Below, one piece after another: positions 6,892 to 11,238 of a stretch of 11,238 nucleotides of DNA. Origin of the DNA: JBAXTE01 sp964653595 (GTDB lineage Bacteria > Bacteroidota > Bacteroidia > Bacteroidales > WCHB1-69). The number at the start of each line of letters is the position of its first letter. Position 1 is the stretch's first letter. Below the pieces are notes generated by a model that was not told the origin of the DNA, searched no databases, and saw only the letters and a list, made by a program, of their open reading frames with translations. The stretch lies in the NCBI GenBank assembly GCA_964653595.1, contig CAZZHH010000084.1, positions 1 through 11,238 on the forward strand, read 5' to 3'. Both the position numbers and the translations under genes were made by a program.

Positions 6892-8208
6892 TTATTCTTC
6901 GTAATAATCCAATCCTAAATGAGTGATCAACTCTTCTCCCATCATAAAACGTAGCGTGTTTTCGAGTTTGATTTTCTGCAGGAAGATGTCGTGTAACGGG
7001 TTCAACCCTTCCGCGGTTTGGGGAGATTTGAAATAAAACGACAGCCATTCCTGAATGCCTTTCATACCGGCACGTTGGGCCAAATCGGCAAACAAGGCCA
7101 AATCGAGCACCAATGGAGCGGCAAGGATCGAGTCTTTGCACAGGAAATCCACCTTGATCTGCATCTTGTATCCCAGCCAGCCGAAGATGTCGATGTTATC
7201 CCAACCTTCCTTGTCATCGCCACGTGGAGGATAATAGTTGATGCGGACTTTATGGTATAGATCCTTGTAGAGTTCGGGATATTTTTCCGGCTCGAGGATG
7301 CTGTCCAACACGCTCAGTTTGGAGACTTCCTTGGTTTTGAATGAATCTGGATCGTCGAGAACTTCGCCATCGCGATTGCCGAGAATGTTTGTGGAGAACC
7401 AGCCGTTAATTCCTAACAAGCGGGTGCGGAAACCGGGAGCCAAGATGGTTTTCATCAAGGTTTGTCCAGTTTTGAAGTCTTTCCCCATGATGGGCACGTT
7501 CATTTTTTTCGAGAACTCGATGAGGGCCGGGGTATCGAGAGATAATGCCGGAGCACCGTTAAAATAAGGAACGCCGCTCTTGATTGCCGCATAAGCATAG
7601 ATCATGCTGGCAGAAATGCCGGGATCGTTTTCGAGAAGTCCTTTTTCAAAAGCTTCCAAGGATTGGTGAACCGCCGAAGGTTCAATATACACTTCAGTGG
7701 ATCCGCACCAGATGATGACCAACCGGTTGCAATTGTTTTCCTTTTTGAAGTTTTCCATGTCGGCCATCAATTCATTGGCGGCATCCATCTTGGTCTTTGT
7801 GGATTTCACATGGGTTCCGTGAAGTTTTTTCACGAATTCGGGATAGAAAACGGCACGCATCGGCTTGATCTGGGATAGCTCGGGTTTGATCTGATCGAGC
7901 AACGATTGTTCCAAAACGCCTGCATTCACAGCTGATTCGTATGCATTGTCCTCAAACAGATCCCATCCACCAAAGACGATGTCATTCAGCGATGCCAAGG
8001 GCACAAAATCTTTCACTTTTGGATTTCTGTTTTCAGTCCGTTTTCCCAATCTGATGTTACCTATTTGAGTGTAAGATCCGATCGGTTGGCTGATCCCGTT
8101 TCGCACGGCAATCACACCGGCGATGAATGTAGTGGATACAGCACCCATTCCAGGGGTTAAGACCCCTAATTTTCCAGTGGCAGGTGTTGGTCTTTGAATT
8201 GAATTCAT
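6892..8208 (-). CDS. myo-Inositol-1-phosphate synthase (MIPS)
   Basis: A 438-residue cytoplasmic enzyme converting glucose-6-phosphate to L-myo-inositol-1-phosphate (D-inositol-3-phosphate) using NAD internally. Visible features are a Rossmann glycine-rich loop LTPGMGAV (17-24), IIWCGSTEVY (165-174), the catalytic block MGKDFKTGQT (241-250) with K243 and K246, LGNRDG (276-281), and KTKEVSKLSVLD (291-302), which holds further conserved lysines. The first two of these last three blocks line up with GDDLKSGQT and LGNNDG of yeast INO1. It is shorter than eukaryotic enzymes (about 530 residues) and has the size of bacterial and archaeal forms. ATG 8208 is the only sensible start, 21 bases after the PIP synthase gene. 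It commits sugar phosphate to the inositol-lipid route. Confidence 0.95.
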   Translation of the reverse strand: MNSIQRPTPATGKLGVLTPGMGAVSTTFIAGVIAVRNGISQPIGSYTQIGNIRLGKRTENRNPKVKDFVPLASLNDIVFGGWDLFEDNAYESAVNAGVLEQSLLDQIKPELSQIKPMRAVFYPEFVKKLHGTHVKSTKTKMDAANELMADMENFKKENNCNRLVIIWCGSTEVYIEPSAVHQSLEAFEKGLLENDPGISASMIYAYAAIKSGVPYFNGAPALSLDTPALIEFSKKMNVPIMGKDFKTGQTLMKTILAPGFRTRLLGINGWFSTNILGNRDGEVLDDPDSFKTKEVSKLSVLDSILEPEKYPELYKDLYHKVRINYYPPRGDDKEGWDNIDIFGWLGYKMQIKVDFLCKDSILAAPLVLDLALFADLAQRAGMKGIQEWLSFYFKSPQTAEGLNPLHDIFLQKIKLENTLRFMMGEELITHLGLDYYEE

Positions 8209-8229
8209 AATACGTAATTTATTAAAGAT

Positions 8230-8946
8230 TTATTGATTATTGTTTATTGTATATTTATAACTGTGATAAAGCCGTTCAACAGCCGTGATGTTGGATAAAA
8301 CAGCCACCAGAAATATGGGAACGACCAAGATGGCTATTGTGTCCACGAGATAGAGATCCCCAAAAAAAGAGACTTCGTTTGCAGGTCCGAGAATGGCGTA
8401 AAAAATTCCGGTAAACATAGCGGCAAAGCCGATCAGCAGCACCCGGACCGGACGTTGCATCAAGCCTACCGAACAGGGAATATCCAGCCCTTCGGCACGG
8501 GCACGGGTATAACTCACCATCATCGATCCCACAAGAGCCATGAATGTAATCACGGAACTGATGAAATAGTGATGTGCGACCAAATAGTACAAAATCCCCA
8601 GAAACATGAACAGTTCGCTATACCGGTCGAGCACGGAGTCGAAGAGAGCGCCAAACTTGGTGGCCTTCCCGTCGTTCTTGGCAATCAGCCCATCCAGCAT
8701 GTCAAACAACCCGCCGAGCAAAACCAGCAAACCGCCGTATCCCACATAAGCCAAGTGAAAACGATCGGCGCTTTCGGCGCCATAAATCAGCAAAACCGCA
8801 GCGGCAATATTCAGGATCAGCCCAAACACAGTCAGCATATTCGGGGTGATCTTCAACTTTCTGATAATCCAAATCAATGGATAAAAAAGGGTAAAAACAA
8901 TCGATCTACCGATTCTTTCCCAAGGTTTATATTGTGCATTTCCCAT
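8230..8946 (-). CDS. CDP-alcohol phosphatidyltransferase, phosphatidylinositol phosphate synthase candidate
   Basis: A 238-residue integral membrane enzyme with about six helices. It carries the CDP-alcohol phosphotransferase signature DMLDGLIAK...GALFDSVLD: D82, D85, G86, A89, G99, D103 and D107 are present. The usual arginine of DGxxAR is lysine (K90). Other family-like blocks are TPNMLTVFGLILN (34-46), SYTRARAEGL (145-154) and QRPVR (164-168). SYxRARAEG is seen in phosphatidylinositol-phosphate synthases, which join CDP-diacylglycerol and inositol-3-phosphate. The next gene makes exactly that inositol phosphate. I prefer ATG 8946, 6 bases after the TetR stop, over an in-frame GTG at 8952. 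The enzyme class is firm; the inositol phosphate acceptor is inferred from context. Confidence 0.88.
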   Translation of the reverse strand: MGNAQYKPWERIGRSIVFTLFYPLIWIIRKLKITPNMLTVFGLILNIAAAVLLIYGAESADRFHLAYVGYGGLLVLLGGLFDMLDGLIAKNDGKATKFGALFDSVLDRYSELFMFLGILYYLVAHHYFISSVITFMALVGSMMVSYTRARAEGLDIPCSVGLMQRPVRVLLIGFAAMFTGIFYAILGPANEVSFFGDLYLVDTIAILVVPIFLVAVLSNITAVERLYHSYKYTINNNQ

Positions 8947-8952
8947 AATCAC

Positions 8953-9534
8953 TTATTTTTTCAGTCCTTTAATCAACATTTTCAGCATCCCGTCAAAATA
9001 GGGATTCAGCTCTTCATATTTATTTTGGAGAAAGAACGGGATCTCCAATCCATGGGAGACCATGGACAAAATGTCGAGCATCACATCCAATTGGGGAATC
9101 TCTTCAAAGAGCCCTTCAGAAATGCCCTGTTCAATGATAACCCGAATCTGTAGTTTCACCCACTCCTCCCACTCTTTTCTCAGATTTTGCAAAAAGACAA
9201 ACTCACTGTAAAAATCGGCCTGAAGCGTTTCGTGGTAATTTTTTGCATTATGCAATAACGACATGCGCTGGATCAGAAATTGTTTCAACTTTTCATCAGC
9301 AGGCATTTCCTGATTCATAACATTCGCGGCAAGCTTCTCCCTGACCACTTCGATCTCGGAAGAGACCACGGCCGTGAACAGCTCTTCCTTGGTGTTGAAA
9401 TGATAGTAAATCGAACCTTTTGCCCGTCTGCTCATTTTAGCCACATTATCAATCGAAGTCTTATAATAACCATATTTAGCAAACAGTTGGGATGCCGTGG
9501 TTATAATCTGTCTTTTTGTTTCATCAATACTCAT
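8953..9534 (-). CDS. TetR/AcrR family transcriptional regulator
   Basis: A 193-residue protein. Residues 5-52 form a typical TetR DNA-binding domain (TKRQIITTASQLFAKYGYYKT..., recognition region AKGSIYYHFNTKEEL). The remainder is helical with no close family signature, as usual for TetR ligand domains. It is the first gene of the operon, ending 6 bases before the PIP synthase start. It therefore probably regulates its own operon in response to a lipid or envelope signal, as FadR- and DesT-type TetR proteins do. The start codon lies inside a perfect 10-base palindrome, TCATATATGA (9531-9540), a possible but unproven operator half. The ligand is unknown. Confidence 0.9.
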   Translation of the reverse strand: MSIDETKRQIITTASQLFAKYGYYKTSIDNVAKMSRRAKGSIYYHFNTKEELFTAVVSSEIEVVREKLAANVMNQEMPADEKLKQFLIQRMSLLHNAKNYHETLQADFYSEFVFLQNLRKEWEEWVKLQIRVIIEQGISEGLFEEIPQLDVMLDILSMVSHGLEIPFFLQNKYEELNPYFDGMLKMLIKGLKK

Positions 9535-9697
9535 ATATGATGTTTTTGTACTATGTTTGTTTTTCAGTGCAAATGTGCCAAATTTTTAATCACTAAAAAC
9601 ATTTTAAATTAATATTCACAAATAAAATACATAAATTTTTATAACCATCTATATCACATATATTTACAAATTTTCAATTTAAATATTTAACACTTAT
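9535..9697 (-). promoter_or_regulatory. AT-rich leader region of the inositol-lipid operon
   Basis: This 163-base stretch between the TetR start and the insertion sequence should hold the operon promoter unless transcription enters from the IS. Partial matches to the -7 consensus on the minus strand are AAAATTTG (9586-9579) and CACATTTG (9577-9570), each one base off, and neither has a clear TTTG at the -33 spacing. A perfect palindrome TCATATATGA (9531-9540) overlaps the TetR start codon. I cannot name a definite promoter. Confidence 0.35.
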
Positions 9698-9716
9698 GGT
9701 GGGTTCTAAAAATTCA
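9698..9716 (+). repeat. Left terminal inverted repeat of the IS
   Basis: It pairs with 10982-11000, agreeing at 14 of 19 positions, with the strongest identity in TTCTAAAA. It partly overlaps the first arm of a 9-base perfect inverted repeat (see 9701-9751). Confidence 0.6.
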
Positions 9717-9751
9717 TTTTTTTCACTTTCCCAAGTCACAAATTAGAACCC
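9701..9751. repeat. Perfect 9-base inverted repeat inside the IS left end
   Basis: GGGTTCTAA (9701-9709) and its exact complement TTAGAACCC (9743-9751) enclose a 33-base loop. The structure lies between the transposase stop and the IS end, so it could fold in RNA reading out of the transposase toward the operon. It has no following T-run, so it is not a standard intrinsic terminator. Confidence 0.55.
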
Positions 9752-9822
9752 GTTTTAATCTGTGCTGAAAAAGTATTGCAATATTACAATTTATTTTACA
9801 AAATCACAATATTTTTTTTCTA

Positions 9823-10926
<1,104 letters not shown>

Positions 10927-10947
10927 TTTTTGTGCATTTTTTATATG

Positions 10948-10978
10948 CAAATATACACATAATAATCAGATATTCAAA
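10948..10978 (-). promoter_or_regulatory. Transposase promoter with -33 and -7 boxes
   Basis: On the minus strand TTTG (10978-10975), 19 bases, then TATATTTG (10955-10948): an exact fit to the Bacteroidota sigma-ABfr consensus TTTG-N19-TAnnTTTG. The ATG of the transposase follows 21 bases later. The promoter lies inside the IS and reads toward the operon. Confidence 0.75.
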
Positions 10979-11061
10979 GCTTTAAATTTTAGAAGTCCCC
11001 TTAATATAATGCTCGCTAAGTAGCTACACAAAATTAGTTAATTATTCTTTATTTACAAAAT

Positions 11062-11146
11062 TGTGCGTTGCCAAAATTGTAGCTTATGCCACTGTGGGTT
11101 GATTTCGAGCGATGGGAAAGTGGCATGTGCTGCAATGTGCGTTGCC
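11062..11146. repeat. Palindromic repeat with flanking 11-base direct repeats
   Basis: Arms 11076-11093 and 11119-11136 are inverted repeats matching at 15 of 18 positions (perfect over ATGCCACT/AGTGGCAT), with a 25-base loop. The direct repeat TGTGCGTTGCC lies on both sides, at 11062-11072 and 11136-11146. The arrangement, a hairpin between identical short repeats, looks like a dispersed element copied elsewhere in the genome. Confidence 0.6.
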
Positions 11147-11189
11147 TTCGGGGTGTTTCTTTTCATTTTTTTTGTCTTTGTCTTTTTTT

Positions 11190-11222
11190 TAGCCTTCTGA
11201 CTAACGTTTTTATTACACGCTA
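11190..11222 (-). repeat. Third copy of the cassette-boundary motif, with TAGCGTG arm
   Basis: The minus strand reads TAGCGTG (11222-11216), a short spacer ending AAC, then GTTAGTCAGAAGGCTA (11205-11190). The left element has the same order: TAGCGTG (107-101), a spacer ending AAC, then GTTATGCTTCATGCTA (95-80). It looks like the end of another attC-like site whose other arm would lie beyond the window. Confidence 0.4.
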
Positions 11223-11238
11223 ATTATCAATTGATTAT

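Larger units (their letters stand above)
1965..9534 (-). other. Eight-gene inositol-lipid operon
   Basis: Eight minus-strand genes lie head to tail with gaps of 5, 6, 9, 20 and 21 bases and overlaps of 10 and 14 bases, so one transcript is very likely. The order is TetR, CDP-alcohol phosphatidyltransferase, MIPS, PgpA-like phosphatase, GtrA, DUF5686 protein, DUF4833 protein, PAP2/IPC synthase candidate. No internal terminator or obvious internal promoter was seen. Confidence 0.85.
11005..11238. other. Right-flank non-coding region
   Basis: No believable gene was found in these 234 bases. They hold a palindromic repeat with flanking direct repeats (11062-11146), a long pyrimidine-rich tract on the plus strand (about 11151-11190), and a copy of the GTTA-N8-GCTA boundary motif at 11205-11190. 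The composition resembles the left accessory end rather than the operon. Confidence 0.6.

Noticed and set aside
9535..9697. Definite operon promoter
   Set aside because: Only one-base-off -7 boxes without a -33 partner were found, so it is listed as a region rather than a site.
11053..11166. Minus-strand 37-codon open frame starting Met-Lys-Arg-Asn
   Set aside because: It runs straight through both arms of the palindromic repeat, so its sequence is explained by the repeat. There is no domain or gene context, although a purine-rich stretch precedes the ATG.

Overview
The window looks like a chromosome segment of a Bacteroidota bacterium, plausibly Bacteroidales or a relative. The grounds are Bacteroidota-type -33/-7 promoters (TTTG, 19 bp, TAnnTTTG), weak Shine-Dalgarno signals, a CarboxypepD_reg-like/DUF5686 outer-membrane protein, a DUF4833 protein, and a gene set for inositol sphingolipids. 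No rRNA, tRNA or CRISPR array was seen.

Layout: (1) 1-1514 is an accessory segment on the minus strand. It holds one cation:proton antiporter gene enclosed by attC-like palindromic sequence. The arrangement resembles an integron gene cassette, with the first codons of a further gene at the left edge. (2) 1515-1692 is AT-rich filler leading to a decapitated 3' end of a lysC aspartate kinase gene (to 1959, plus strand), which converges on the operon. (3) 1965-9534 is one tightly packed minus-strand operon. In transcription order it encodes a TetR regulator, a CDP-alcohol phosphatidyltransferase (PIP synthase candidate), myo-inositol-phosphate synthase, a PgpA-like phosphatase (PIP phosphatase candidate), a GtrA-family membrane protein, a CarboxypepD_reg/DUF5686 outer-membrane protein, a DUF4833 protein and a PAP2/AUR1-like inositol phosphorylceramide synthase candidate. 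(4) 9535-9697 is the AT-rich leader of the operon. (5) 9698-11000 is an apparently intact IS5-family insertion sequence reading toward the operon. (6) 11001-11238 is non-coding, with a second, different palindromic repeat and, at the right edge, another copy of the boundary motif seen around the antiporter cassette.

How the genes work together: four operon enzymes form a complete route. Glucose-6-phosphate is converted to inositol-3-phosphate, joined to CDP-diacylglycerol to give phosphatidylinositol phosphate, dephosphorylated to phosphatidylinositol, and its phosphoinositol head is moved to ceramide to give inositol phosphorylceramide. This is the logic described for Bacteroides thetaiotaomicron. 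The TetR gene at the head and the GtrA, DUF5686 and DUF4833 genes inside suggest that regulation and an envelope export or modification step belong to the same unit; their roles are inferred from position only. The two flanks show repeated insertion of accessory DNA.
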